A DNA stretch of 64,000 bases from Kushneria pakistanensis (GTDB lineage: Bacteria > Pseudomonadota > Gammaproteobacteria > Pseudomonadales > Halomonadaceae). The translations under genes were made by a program, and so were the position numbers. The DNA lies in contig NZ_BMZM01000002.1 in the NCBI RefSeq assembly GCF_014652795.1, positions 1,035,670 to 1,099,669 on the forward strand. The letters are read 5' to 3'. The stretch's first letter is position 1. The number at the start of each line of letters is the position of its first letter. The notes beneath the pieces were generated by a model. That model did not search any database, was not told the DNA's origin, and saw nothing but the letters and a program-made list of their open reading frames with translations. Below are positions 39,325-48,973 of this stretch, in pieces.

Positions 39325-40278
39325 ATGCAGATCAGGCTGGCCAATCCACGTGGTTTTTGTGCAGGCGTTGATCGCGCCATTGATATTGTTAACCGGGCGC
39401 TCGATGTTTTCGGCGCGCCGATCTATGTTCGCCATGAAGTGGTGCACAACCGCTATGTGGTCGAGACGCTGCGCGAGCGCGGCGCCATCTTCGTCGAAGA
39501 ACTCGATGCCATCCCCGACGACAACATCGTCATCTTTTCGGCACATGGTGTCTCGCGGGCCGTACAGCAGGAAGCCGAGCGTCGTGGGCTGCGTATCTTC
39601 GATGCAACCTGTCCGCTGGTGACCAAGGTCCATATGGAAGTACTGCGTTACGCCAGACGCGGACGTGAGTGCATCCTGATCGGACACGCCGGACATCCGG
39701 AAGTCGAAGGGACCATGGGGCGTTATGACGAGAGCTATGGCGGTGCCATCTATCTTGTGGAAGATGAGGCAGATGCGCGTGCGCTAAAGGTCAGGGATCC
39801 CGAAAACCTCTCCTTTGTGACCCAGACCACGCTGTCGATGGATGACACCTCAAAGGTCATCGATGCGCTGCGCGCGACCTTCCCGGCCATTCAGGGGCCG
39901 CGCAAGGACGATATCTGCTACGCCACGCAAAACCGTCAGGACGCCGTGCGTGAACTGGCCGAGCAGTGCGATGTACTGCTGGTGGTCGGCAGTGCCAACA
40001 GTTCCAACTCCAATCGTCTTGCCGAGTTGGCCGAGCGAATGGGCACGCCGGCCTGGTTGATTGATGACGCGCAGTCGATGCAGGCACAGTGGTTTGAAGG
40101 CTGTCAGATCGTCGGCGTGACTGCCGGTGCCAGTGCACCCGAAGTGCTGGTTGCAGGGGTCATCGATCGTCTCAAGGAACTGGGGGGGCATGAGCCTGAA
40201 GAGCTTGCCGGACGTGAGGAAACCATTACCTTTTCCATGCCCAAAGAGCTGCGCGAGAAGGTGATCGTCAGCGTCTAG
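39325..40278 (+). CDS. ispH: 4-hydroxy-3-methylbut-2-enyl diphosphate reductase
   Basis: Last enzyme of the MEP isoprenoid pathway; a [4Fe-4S] enzyme giving IPP and DMAPP. 317 residues, near E. coli (316). The three cluster cysteines are in [11 protein letters not shown] (near 13), [12 protein letters not shown] (near 97) and the later [15 protein letters not shown] region; HEVVHN and HAGHPE carry substrate-binding histidines. GAGGTGGCCC precedes the ATG. crtZ follows 19 bases later. Confidence 0.96.
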   Translation: MQIRLANPRGFCAGVDRAIDIVNRALDVFGAPIYVRHEVVHNRYVVETLRERGAIFVEELDAIPDDNIVIFSAHGVSRAVQQEAERRGLRIFDATCPLVTKVHMEVLRYARRGRECILIGHAGHPEVEGTMGRYDESYGGAIYLVEDEADARALKVRDPENLSFVTQTTLSMDDTSKVIDALRATFPAIQGPRKDDICYATQNRQDAVRELAEQCDVLLVVGSANSSNSNRLAELAERMGTPAWLIDDAQSMQAQWFEGCQIVGVTAGASAPEVLVAGVIDRLKELGGHEPEELAGREETITFSMPKELREKVIVSV

Positions 40279-40297
40279 TGACCATTGGGAGGCCTGT

Positions 40298-40771
40298 ATG
40301 GGAGATCTGCTGCTCTGGGTGATGTTGTTTGTGCTGGCGTTTGCCGGCATGGAGTTCATGGCCTGGTTTACGCATCGCTATATCATGCATGGCTTCCTGT
40401 GGTGCTGGCATCGCTCACATCACAGTGAGCGTCATGGGCTTTTCGAGCTTAATGATTTGTTCGCGGTCTTCTTTGCCATACCTTCTGTCGTGCTGATTTA
40501 CCGAGGGCTTAACGGTCATCCCCTTGAGCTGGCGGTGGGGCTTGGCATTGCTGCCTACGGCCTGGTCTATTTCATGTTCCATGATGGACTGGTACATCGG
40601 CGCTTCCCGGTACCGTTCAACCGCCAGCAGCGTTTCTGGAAAAAGCGTATTCAGGCCCATCGCATGCATCACGCGGTAGAAACAAAGGAAGGCGCCGTCT
40701 CCTTTGGCTTTCTGGTCACCAGACCCATCAACCGTCTGAAGCGTGATCTGGCCGAGCGTCGCCGTTCCTGA
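40298..40771 (+). CDS. crtZ: Beta-carotene hydroxylase-like di-iron membrane protein
   Basis: 157 residues, four membrane segments. Fatty-acid-hydroxylase superfamily with all histidine boxes of CrtZ: HRYIMHG (near 27), HRSHHSE, HDGLVHRRFP and HRMHHAVETK. CrtZ adds hydroxyls to the beta-rings of beta-carotene to give zeaxanthin. GGGAGG precedes the ATG and ispH ends 19 bases upstream, so the two are probably one transcript. No other crt gene is in the window. A different hydroxylation substrate remains possible. Confidence 0.85.
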   Translation: MGDLLLWVMLFVLAFAGMEFMAWFTHRYIMHGFLWCWHRSHHSERHGLFELNDLFAVFFAIPSVVLIYRGLNGHPLELAVGLGIAAYGLVYFMFHDGLVHRRFPVPFNRQQRFWKKRIQAHRMHHAVETKEGAVSFGFLVTRPINRLKRDLAERRRS

Positions 40772-40877
40772 TCTCCTTGCTTCTGCCTGCTTCAGGCACC
40801 CCGTCAGCAGGCGCCTGTCTTCTCAAGTTATGACGACTTCATGCCGATAGGAGCGCTGTTCAGCGCCCGGATTCGAC

Positions 40878-41456
40878 ATGATGATTCATACGCGTATTCC
40901 CGCCCAGCGGGGCTTTACCCTGCTGGAAGTATTGGTCGCCATGGTGGTGCTGAGCCTTGGCGCCATGGGCATCATGAGTCTGGTACTGCACGCCCAGCAG
41001 GCCAATGAGCAGGCGCTGCAGCGTGGCCGCGCCACACTGCTGGTCAACGACATGCTGGAGCGGCTGCGCGCCAATACCTCTCGTGAGGCGATGTCGGTCT
41101 ACAACGTGGGCGAAAGCGCTCATGCGCCTATTGGTGATCAACAGTATCAGGGCGGTGGCGATTGCCGACAGGCGTTTTGCGACAGCCAGACCCTGGCACG
41201 CTTTGATCTCGCCGATTGGGAACATCAGATCATGCAGGCACAGGGGGAGCATCACCGCCTTGACGGCCTGCCGCAGGCCCATGCCTGTATCACGGTCACC
41301 ACACAGGCGCAGCGATTTGATGCCACTGTCACGCTGGCATGGCGAGGCACTGGACAGGGTGGCCGCTCGGACAACAGTTCCTGTGCCAGTGCCGATATTA
41401 CCAGTGCCCGGCAGAGCGTGAGTGCCAGCAGTCGCTATTATCCGGTACGCGGCTGA
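40878..41456 (+). CDS. pilV: Type IV pilus modification protein PilV
   Basis: 192 residues. A 12-residue basic leader ends in RG before FTLLEVLVAMVVLSLGAMG, the type III prepilin cleavage site with Glu at mature position 5. Membership of PilV follows from length, the VNDMLERLRAN segment and position at the head of a pilVWX-pilY1 cluster. It is processed by PilD and joins the pilus-tip complex. It overlaps pilW by one base (TGATG). Confidence 0.9.
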   Translation: MMIHTRIPAQRGFTLLEVLVAMVVLSLGAMGIMSLVLHAQQANEQALQRGRATLLVNDMLERLRANTSREAMSVYNVGESAHAPIGDQQYQGGGDCRQAFCDSQTLARFDLADWEHQIMQAQGEHHRLDGLPQAHACITVTTQAQRFDATVTLAWRGTGQGGRSDNSSCASADITSARQSVSASSRYYPVRG

Positions 41457-42382
41457 TGGCCCTTGAACCCTGCGCCTCTATGCATGCCCAGCGCGGTGCC
41501 ACCCTGCTGGAAATGATGATCGCCATGGCGCTGGGACTCATGGTGCTCTCTGCCGTCATTGTGCTTTACATGCAGACCGCACGTACCTTTCAACAGCAGC
41601 ACGCGATGGCCGACCTTCAGGTACGAGGGCGCATGGCCACGCAGTTGCTGAGCGAGGAGCTGCGGCGCACGGGCTTCTGGGGCGAGATCATGACGCCGGT
41701 GCGCGATGACAGTTGCCGTGATATGAGCAGGGCCATCGATATCAAGTGCGCCCTGCCTGTCTGGGGCGGTACGGCTGAGCAGGCCAAAACGCTCGGCCTT
41801 GTGCCGCAAAGCGCTTTGAAATCCGATGACCATGCTTCACGACCTGCTGCCGTGGTAGCTGTACGCTATGCCGACCACGGTAACGGTACCTGCCTGACAC
41901 TCGATACCAGCCTTGATCCCCCGCAGCTCACTCTTGACCAGCCCTGTCAGGGCGACTGGCATTACCATGCCGGGATCTATTACCTGCGCATGGTGAAGGA
42001 TGACTACAGCGGAGAAAGCGTGCCGGCGCTTTTTGTCAATCAGCGCAGTGCATCGGGGAATTATTCCAGCAGCGAAGTGGCGCGCCATGTCGAGGCCCTT
42101 GAAGTGGAATGGGGCCGTGATGACAACGCCGACGGCAGCGCCAATCAATTTTATGACAGCAACGCGGTGGCACACTGGACGGCGGCGGACTGGGACCGGG
42201 TGGTGGCAGCGCGCCTCTATATCGTGATGCGCAGCGAGAAAATGGCACTGCAGATGCCGGCACGCGAGTTTCTGGTGGCGGGACGCACTCTTGCCTTTGA
42301 GGCCGACCACTATCAGCGACGCCTTTTTGTCACCACGGCGACGCTGCGCAATGGTCGCCTCAGGGGAGCAAATGGTCTCTAA
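41456..42382 (+). CDS. pilW: Minor pilin PilW
   Basis: 308 residues. The leader ends in RG before ATLLEMMIAMALGLMVLSAVI, with Glu5 kept. The LSEELRRTGFWG segment and internal cysteine pairs are typical of PilW, which bridges the minor pilins and PilY1. The start overlaps the pilV stop by one base, and pilX starts 11 bases inside its end, so translation is coupled. Confidence 0.88.
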   Translation: MALEPCASMHAQRGATLLEMMIAMALGLMVLSAVIVLYMQTARTFQQQHAMADLQVRGRMATQLLSEELRRTGFWGEIMTPVRDDSCRDMSRAIDIKCALPVWGGTAEQAKTLGLVPQSALKSDDHASRPAAVVAVRYADHGNGTCLTLDTSLDPPQLTLDQPCQGDWHYHAGIYYLRMVKDDYSGESVPALFVNQRSASGNYSSSEVARHVEALEVEWGRDDNADGSANQFYDSNAVAHWTAADWDRVVAARLYIVMRSEKMALQMPAREFLVAGRTLAFEADHYQRRLFVTTATLRNGRLRGANGL

Positions 42383-42869
42383 TCACCGCCAGGAAGGTTT
42401 TACGCTGGTCATTGGATTGATACTGCTGACCGCCATGACGCTGCTGGCCGTATCGCTGGCCCAGCGTGGTCTTCTGGATACCCGGCTGGCCCACTATGCC
42501 GAGACCGGCGTACAGCGCTTTCAGCAGCAGGATGGGCAGATCGAGACGCAGCTGGCACAGCTCGATACGCTCATGCCTGCCTATCTGGCGCAGCCATGCA
42601 GCGAAAGCGTTGTGGCACCTGCTGTCGGCACGCAACTGAGTGTGCAGCGGCTGTGCCTGAGTGATGAACAGGCGGGACTTTCAAACGCTGTCCGTGAACA
42701 GCTCGAACGTCGCCATGCGACGAGCTTTGCCGCCACCGGTAATCAGGCGCTGAAACATTATCGCTATTTCAATCTGCGCATCGTCCCTGAAGGTTTTGAT
42801 GCTTCCCGGGATCAGGCGCAGGGGATTTATCAGGGTGTGGTCACGCTGAGCACGGGAGGCGGGGAATAA
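42372..42869 (+). CDS. pilX: Minor pilin PilX
   Basis: 165 residues. The short leader MVSNHRQEG precedes FTLVIGLILLTAMTLLAVSLA. The mature position 5 is Ile, not Glu, which is usual for PilX-type minor pilins. GGGGAGCAA precedes the ATG. Its stop overlaps the pilY1 start by one base. PilX is part of the tip complex that presents PilY1 and counters retraction. Confidence 0.85.
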   Translation: MVSNHRQEGFTLVIGLILLTAMTLLAVSLAQRGLLDTRLAHYAETGVQRFQQQDGQIETQLAQLDTLMPAYLAQPCSESVVAPAVGTQLSVQRLCLSDEQAGLSNAVREQLERRHATSFAATGNQALKHYRYFNLRIVPEGFDASRDQAQGIYQGVVTLSTGGGE

Positions 42870-45800
42870 TGGATATCTGCGCGTGCAAACGCTGGCAGCG
42901 GCGGCTGTTGCTGGCTGTTCTGGCGGCGTGTCTGATGGTTTCAGACGTGATTCGAGCCGACGACGTGGACATCTATCTGCCTGCCTATCAGGCCAGTGGC
43001 GGAGGTGGGCAGCCCCAGGTGATGCTGATCATCGATACTTCGACCAGCATGAATACCGCCCTGCCCGGGTCCAATAAAACGCGTATTGGCGTGACACGGG
43101 AGGTGCTGAGCAGCCTTGTTCGCCAGCATCCCGGGATCAATTTTTCGATTGCAGTATTCAACGACAATAACTGGGTCGGTCGCGAGAGCCCCTATGATGA
43201 TCTTGGTCAGAATGGGGGGCGTGTCATTCAGGGATTCCCCTTCGAACCGCGACAGAGCGGCGATGCCCGTAATGCCCTGCTGACGACCATTAACAGCAGG
43301 ATAACGGCCAATACCACAACGCCGCTTTGTGAAACCATGAGCGAGGTCTATCGGTACTTTACCGGTCTGGAAGTGCTGTATGGCAAGGAAAATACCAAGG
43401 CCAGGCCCGCACGTGATACAGGCATCGAAACAGGCAATGGCATCTATAGGTCACCCATGCGTCCCTGCGAGCAGGTCTACGTCATCTATATGACCGATGG
43501 GCAGCCCCTCATGGATACCCAGGCCAATGAATTTATAGAAAAGCTCACCGGCAAGTCCTGCAAGCTCTATGACGCGGCAGTGCCCAATACCGATAACGTG
43601 GAATCCGTTAAAAACTGCCTGCCGCAGCTGACGCGCTTCATGGCAGAACACGATCTGGGAGATGGACAAGGGGGGCGCCCTGATCTGCCCGGCACCCAGC
43701 ATGCCTATACCTTTACCATTGGCTTTACCACGAAGCAGCGCCTGCTTGAAGATGCCGCCCAGCCCCCGCCGGGTATTTTGCAGGGCTACTACGAAGCCAA
43801 TGATCGCGATGGTCTGGATCTGGCCTTCAGTCGGATACTGGGCAGTATCATTGAAAACGAGATTCAGACGCAGCGCTTTACAACGGCCACCAATGTTGAC
43901 GGTACAGAGAATCTGGGACAGGTCTATTCGCCCGGCTTTCTGCCGCGCGGCTATGTGCCCTGGACCGGCAATCTGAAAAAGTTTGCCGTGGATGCCAGTC
44001 AACCCAGTAATCCCGTGAAAAGGGATCTCTGGAGCCGGGGAATCACCGAGATTGCCGCACCGGATGCCGTGGAGCAGGGCGGGGCGGGGGCGCGTCTGCG
44101 TGAACAGGTTGTTTCCGGCAGAAATCTTTATACCGATCTGGGCAAGGGAGCTGTTTTTGCGCCATTGGCCAGGCCCGGCATTCAGCAGGGCCTTGATGCT
44201 GACGGCATCGATAAAGAGGCTCTGACCGTGCTCAAGCAGGCCGGCTATAGCCCGCGTCAGCTGGCGGACTGGGTCTATGGGCTTGATGTTACCAATGACA
44301 GCGAGACCGATATCAGGCCCTGGGTGATGGGCGACATCGTGCATTCACAGCCGCTGGCCATCAATTATGGCTGCGCCGATGCGCGTTCAAGCTGTCCGCC
44401 GGGTGATCAACGCATTCGCATTTTTGTGGGAACCAACGAGGGTCTGCTTCACGCCATCGACGATGCCAGTGGTGCAGAACGGTGGGCCTTCTGGCCACGC
44501 GAGACAGCTGCCATGGCCGTGTATCGCATGCTCAACACCCGGCCCGAGTACCCCTGGCCAAACAGTGACGGTGGGCAGACGTATCTTTCCCAGTCAACGC
44601 ACTATGGGGTTGATGGCTCACCGGGCGCCTGGCTTGCCTACGCCACCACGCGAGATGCCGCGGGGCAGGCCCGCACCTCGCTGAAGAGTGCGGTACTGGC
44701 GTTCGGATTGGGTCGTGGTGGGCGTGGCTACTACGGATTGAATGTCATCAATCCCGACGAGCCGGAACGTGCTTGGCATGCCCTTGAGCCGGACTGGGGA
44801 CAGAGCTGGTCTACTCCGGTGGCGGTCACGCTGGCCGATGGCCGTCTCGCTTTCCTGGCAGGTATGGGCTATGACATCACGGCCGGCAGCCGTGCCAATC
44901 GAGGGGCGGCTCGCTTTGGCGCGGGCATGGTGGTGATTGATGCCCGTAGCGGTGTGATCATTGCCTCACTCAAGGGGCCCAGTGATAGCGTGCCGGCGAC
45001 CATTACCCCGGTGGATCGAGACTTTGACGGGGCAGTAGATGGTGCCTTTTTCGGCGATACCGGAGGCAATGTCTGGTTTGCCGACCTGCGCCTGGGCGAT
45101 GATGACAGGGGTAAAAAAAGAACGACCGCGGACTGGCAGCTGCATCAGGTGGCATCTCTGGGACGTCATGATCAGGAAGGTATCGACCGTGCCTTTTTTA
45201 ATCGGGCCAACCTGGTACGTACCTATCTGGATCAACAACCCGTGGATCTCTTGATGCTGGGCAGCGGTGATCGCGCCAACCCACTTCGCAGCGATAGCCA
45301 GGACGCTTTTTATATTCTTGAGGTCAGCCAATGGCTGGATGGTTCCCTCAATGGCCGGGTTCCGGGCATACTTGATAATAACGATCTAATGGAGGCTGCG
45401 GCGCAGGCATCAACCTATACGCTTAACGCCCCGGTGGATCGTCAGGGGTATCTGGACATGAATGCCTTCCATGGCTGGCGCTTGATGCTGCCGACGGGTA
45501 TGAAGGTGCTGTCTGATGCCTCCACCGTTACCGGCAATACGCTTTTTACGACCTATCAACCCGAAGTACCGGACAATATGTGCATGGCTGCTCGTGGTGC
45601 TTCGCGGCTTTACGGCTTTTCCCTGCCGGTCTGGCATGACAGGGGGCACCAGCACGAACAGCAGTCTGCCATGGTCAAGAGCACGGATATGGGAAGTTAT
45701 CTACAGGAAACGCCTGCCTTTTTGATCGAAGGGCTGCGCACCCGTGTGCTGGATACCAACAGGGCTCATCAGGTGGCAGCAGTGCTCAGGGATGACAAGG

Positions 45801-45904
45801 GCGAATCACAGACCGCTGAAAACGGCTGTGGTCAATATGATGCCAGGGAAGGCGTCTTTCGCGAATGTCTGGTAGCAGCACCCTTGTGGTGGTATCAGCA
45901 ATAA
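42869..45904 (+). CDS. pilY1: Type IV pilus tip adhesin PilY1
   Basis: 1011 residues. Signal peptide (RRLLLAVLAACLMVSDVIRA). N-terminal von Willebrand A-like domain with the metal site DTSTSMN at 56-62. C-terminal PilC beta-propeller (DIVHSQPLAINYG, GLLHAIDDASG, YYGLNVINPDEPERAWHAL) with a calcium-type loop DRDFDGAVDG near 716. PilY1 caps the pilus for adhesion, surface sensing and twitching; calcium binding controls retraction in Pseudomonas. Translationally linked to pilX. Confidence 0.92.
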   Translation: MDICACKRWQRRLLLAVLAACLMVSDVIRADDVDIYLPAYQASGGGGQPQVMLIIDTSTSMNTALPGSNKTRIGVTREVLSSLVRQHPGINFSIAVFNDNNWVGRESPYDDLGQNGGRVIQGFPFEPRQSGDARNALLTTINSRITANTTTPLCETMSEVYRYFTGLEVLYGKENTKARPARDTGIETGNGIYRSPMRPCEQVYVIYMTDGQPLMDTQANEFIEKLTGKSCKLYDAAVPNTDNVESVKNCLPQLTRFMAEHDLGDGQGGRPDLPGTQHAYTFTIGFTTKQRLLEDAAQPPPGILQGYYEANDRDGLDLAFSRILGSIIENEIQTQRFTTATNVDGTENLGQVYSPGFLPRGYVPWTGNLKKFAVDASQPSNPVKRDLWSRGITEIAAPDAVEQGGAGARLREQVVSGRNLYTDLGKGAVFAPLARPGIQQGLDADGIDKEALTVLKQAGYSPRQLADWVYGLDVTNDSETDIRPWVMGDIVHSQPLAINYGCADARSSCPPGDQRIRIFVGTNEGLLHAIDDASGAERWAFWPRETAAMAVYRMLNTRPEYPWPNSDGGQTYLSQSTHYGVDGSPGAWLAYATTRDAAGQARTSLKSAVLAFGLGRGGRGYYGLNVINPDEPERAWHALEPDWGQSWSTPVAVTLADGRLAFLAGMGYDITAGSRANRGAARFGAGMVVIDARSGVIIASLKGPSDSVPATITPVDRDFDGAVDGAFFGDTGGNVWFADLRLGDDDRGKKRTTADWQLHQVASLGRHDQEGIDRAFFNRANLVRTYLDQQPVDLLMLGSGDRANPLRSDSQDAFYILEVSQWLDGSLNGRVPGILDNNDLMEAAAQASTYTLNAPVDRQGYLDMNAFHGWRLMLPTGMKVLSDASTVTGNTLFTTYQPEVPDNMCMAARGASRLYGFSLPVWHDRGHQHEQQSAMVKSTDMGSYLQETPAFLIEGLRTRVLDTNRAHQVAAVLRDDKGESQTAENGCGQYDAREGVFRECLVAAPLWWYQQ

Positions 45905-45988
45905 TTTCCTGCACGCCACCGCAGGACAGTGAAAAGAGCTGTGTAACAACATAATAATGGCCCTGAAAGGGCGGGGTGCGGGGAACCG

Positions 45989-48967
45989 ATGCTGGGAATC
46001 TACGAGCAGATATTTGGGAGCAGCGATGTCCGGCACCTTGGCCGCTGGCTACGGTTGCTGCTGTTCATGCTGGTCTATCTGATGCTGGCAGTGGGCGCCA
46101 TGACGCTATCCCATGGGGATACGACAGTGGTGCCGCCATGGCTTGCAGGACCCCTGGCCATCGGGGCGCTGGTGCGTTTGCATCCACGTGACTGGGCTAT
46201 TCCATTTCTCGGGATTGCGCTGGCCGATATGCTGGCCCACTACCTCTGTCATGCCCCCTATGGCGTTCCTCGCTATACCGTGATCAATGGCATTGAAATT
46301 CTCCTGGGTGCACTCTGGCTTCGCTGGCGTCATGGGAGTGGTCTGATCATGGGCAACATTTCATCGCTTCTGCGCATGTTGCTGGTCAGCGTGCTGGGCA
46401 TACCGCTGATCGGCTCGCTGATGCTGGCATCGACGGAGCCCTGGCAGGCTGGATCGGAATTTCTTCAGCTGTGGTGGGGGCGCTACCTTTCCGGGTGTCT
46501 GGGCATGCTTGTCATGCTGCCTGTGGTCCTCAACAGCTCCATTCGTCGCTGGCGTACGCTGCTTTCCCGGGGGATTTTGACGTCATTCAACGCCATGCTG
46601 GCCCTGACAGTGCTATCCAATGTCGTCATCGTGGTGTTTTTCCCCGATGAACTTGTCTGGAGCATCGTGCCATTGCTGCTGGGCGCACTGCTGTTTGATT
46701 TCTTTAGAAGTACTCTGCTCAACGTGGTCAGTGTTATCTCGCTGGTCGTGCTGGTGTATTCCGGTCATCAGGGCGAAGCGCCTCATTTCAGCATGTTCCA
46801 CTACATTACCATCGCCCTGACGGTACTGCCGGCCCTGTTGCTGGGGCTGGCGTTACAGAGTTTTCGCCGGGAGCAGGCACAGCTGTCACAAAGCGAGCAG
46901 CGCTGGAAGTCTGCTCTGGAAGGCAGCGGGCAGGGCGTATGGGAGATCGATCTGGTGCGTCATCAGATCAAGGCTTCACTGGAGGCGCACCGCTTGCTGG
47001 GCACGGAGGATGAGGCGTCAGCCTGTTCCATGACGTACTGGCGCGAGAAAACCCATCCTGATGACGTGGCACGCGTAGAGCAGGCATTCAGTACTCATGT
47101 TGCGGGCCAGGTACCGCTGTATATCGCGGAATATCGTATACGCCAGAAGGATGGTGACTATCGCTGGTATCAATCACGCGGCAAGGTCATGCAGTTCGAT
47201 GAGCGGGGCAGGCCGCTGAAGATGATTGGTACGTTGATCGATATCCATGCCGCACGCCAGGCCGAGTTCGAACGTGAACAGCTTGCGCGCGATCTGCAGG
47301 AGGAGAAGGAGCGGTTGCAGGTGACGCTCAACTCGATCGGTGATGGGGTCATCGCCACCGACATGGGTGGCAGTATCGTGTTCATGAATCCCGTGGCCGA
47401 GGAGATTACCGGCTGGCCCTTCTTGCAGGCCAGAGGGCGTGCGCTTCAGGAGGTATTTCATCTACACGGGCAGGACATGACGCCACAGTCACTTGAGCTG
47501 ATCGAAACCTGTGTGTCTCGCAATGAAGCCTGCATGACCGGGGATGACTCGATTCTGGTCAACAGGTGCAAGGAGAGTCGTGAAGTCAAGGCGACGGCTG
47601 CGCCGGTGCGCGCATCCGGTGGCAACGCCATGGGGGCCATCCTGGTCTTTCAGGACATGTCACGCGCGCGCGAACTTCAGCGTCATCTGACCTTTACCAC
47701 CAGCCATGATGCACTGACCGGATTGTATAACCGTCGACGCTTCGAGCAGGAAGTAGAAAACGTCATCAGCGGCGCAGCATGCGCGCCGGCCATTCTGGTG
47801 ATCCTGAACCTGGATCATTTCAAGATCATCAACGATTCAGCGGGACAGCTGGCAGGAGATGCCCTGCTGATTGAAGTCAGTCGCCTGATCGAGCAGCACA
47901 TCAGTAGCTGTGATGTGCTGGCGAGGCTGGGCAGTGATGAATTCGGGCTGTTGCTTCATGACCGTGACATTGATGCGTCAGCGGTGTGGGTAGACACCGT
48001 CATTCAGGCCATTGGCGCGCTGCGATTTTCGTGGGATGGACGGCTTCATGATGTGAGCGTCAGCGCCGGGTTGATACCGCTGGACAGTGAGTCTGCAAGC
48101 TTTAGTACCGTGATCGGTCGCGCCAATGTGGCCTGTTACACGTCCAAGCAGTGCGGGCGCAATCGGGCGACTGTGTATCATCCAGGACAGGAAGACATCG
48201 AACAGTATCATCGCGATGTTTTCATGGCGGCCGGATTGCGTGAGGCCATCGAAAGTGATCGTTTCGTTCTTTTCTGCCAGCGTATCGTACCGCTGCAGGG
48301 CGAGGGCAGTGACTATCTGGAAGTACTGGTGAGAATGCTGGGAAGGGAAGGCGAGGTGGTGGCCCCTGGTGCCTTCATTCCGGTGGCCGAGCGCTATGGC
48401 ATCATGACCGGCGTAGATCGCTGGGTGATCGAGCACACCCTTATCCATAACGGCGAGCGATTAAAGCAGGTGCTGGCGGGTCGCTCACTGAGCATCAATC
48501 TTTCGGCCAATTCCCTCAATGATGCAGGGTTTTTGCCCTGGCTGATGAAAACCATGGCGGCTTCCGTTATCCCTGCGCAGATGCTGATATTTGAAATCAC
48601 GGAGACGGCACTCATGAACCATCTGGCGCTGGCACGTGAGGTCATTGATGCGCTGCGCAAGGCAGGATGTCGGGTGGCGCTGGATGATTTTGGCAGTGGG
48701 TTAAGCTCGTTCAGCTATCTGCGCAATTTCGTGGTCGATATCATCAAGATCGACGGCGGCTTCGTACGCCATATCAACGACAATACGCTGGATCAGGTAA
48801 TCGTTGATGCCATCAATCAGATCGCCCACCGGCTGGGCGCGCTGACCGTGGCGGAGTTCGTCGAGGATGGCGGCAGTGCCGAAAGGCTTGTCAACATGGG
48901 GGTCAATTACGCTCAGGGCTATTATCTGCACCGACCAATGCCGCTTGAAAGGCTCTGGCTGGAGTAA
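45989..48967 (+). CDS. MASE1-PAS-PAS-GGDEF-EAL c-di-GMP phosphodiesterase (degenerate GGDEF)
   Basis: 992 residues. The N-terminal 280 residues are a MASE1-type membrane sensor (PLAIGALVRLHPRDWAIPFLG). Two PAS modules follow (DYRWYQSRGKVMQF and NSIGDGVIATDMGGSIVFMNPVAEEITGW). The GGDEF domain reads GSDEF near residue 649 and NLDHFK for DLDHFK, so cyclase activity is doubtful. The EAL domain keeps its key residues: EVL near 777, NLSANS, FEITETAL, LDDFGSG, IKIDGGFV and AEFVED, and is probably active. GGGGAACC precedes the ATG. It lies 84 bases after pilY1 and may tune pilus or surface behaviour. Confidence 0.9.
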   Translation: MLGIYEQIFGSSDVRHLGRWLRLLLFMLVYLMLAVGAMTLSHGDTTVVPPWLAGPLAIGALVRLHPRDWAIPFLGIALADMLAHYLCHAPYGVPRYTVINGIEILLGALWLRWRHGSGLIMGNISSLLRMLLVSVLGIPLIGSLMLASTEPWQAGSEFLQLWWGRYLSGCLGMLVMLPVVLNSSIRRWRTLLSRGILTSFNAMLALTVLSNVVIVVFFPDELVWSIVPLLLGALLFDFFRSTLLNVVSVISLVVLVYSGHQGEAPHFSMFHYITIALTVLPALLLGLALQSFRREQAQLSQSEQRWKSALEGSGQGVWEIDLVRHQIKASLEAHRLLGTEDEASACSMTYWREKTHPDDVARVEQAFSTHVAGQVPLYIAEYRIRQKDGDYRWYQSRGKVMQFDERGRPLKMIGTLIDIHAARQAEFEREQLARDLQEEKERLQVTLNSIGDGVIATDMGGSIVFMNPVAEEITGWPFLQARGRALQEVFHLHGQDMTPQSLELIETCVSRNEACMTGDDSILVNRCKESREVKATAAPVRASGGNAMGAILVFQDMSRARELQRHLTFTTSHDALTGLYNRRRFEQEVENVISGAACAPAILVILNLDHFKIINDSAGQLAGDALLIEVSRLIEQHISSCDVLARLGSDEFGLLLHDRDIDASAVWVDTVIQAIGALRFSWDGRLHDVSVSAGLIPLDSESASFSTVIGRANVACYTSKQCGRNRATVYHPGQEDIEQYHRDVFMAAGLREAIESDRFVLFCQRIVPLQGEGSDYLEVLVRMLGREGEVVAPGAFIPVAERYGIMTGVDRWVIEHTLIHNGERLKQVLAGRSLSINLSANSLNDAGFLPWLMKTMAASVIPAQMLIFEITETALMNHLALAREVIDALRKAGCRVALDDFGSGLSSFSYLRNFVVDIIKIDGGFVRHINDNTLDQVIVDAINQIAHRLGALTVAEFVEDGGSAERLVNMGVNYAQGYYLHRPMPLERLWLE

Positions 48968-48973
48968 CGTGGC

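Noticed and set aside
42372..42869. Missing Glu5 in PilX as a sign of a broken pilin
   Set aside because: PilX-type minor pilins often lack Glu5; gene is intact and coupled to its neighbours.
43451..44344. A 297-codon open frame opposite pilY1
   Set aside because: No domain, no ribosome site, and pilY1 is clearly real.
45989..48967. Active diguanylate cyclase in the second c-di-GMP protein
   Set aside because: GSDEF and NLDHFK depart from catalytic consensus; only the EAL half looks active.
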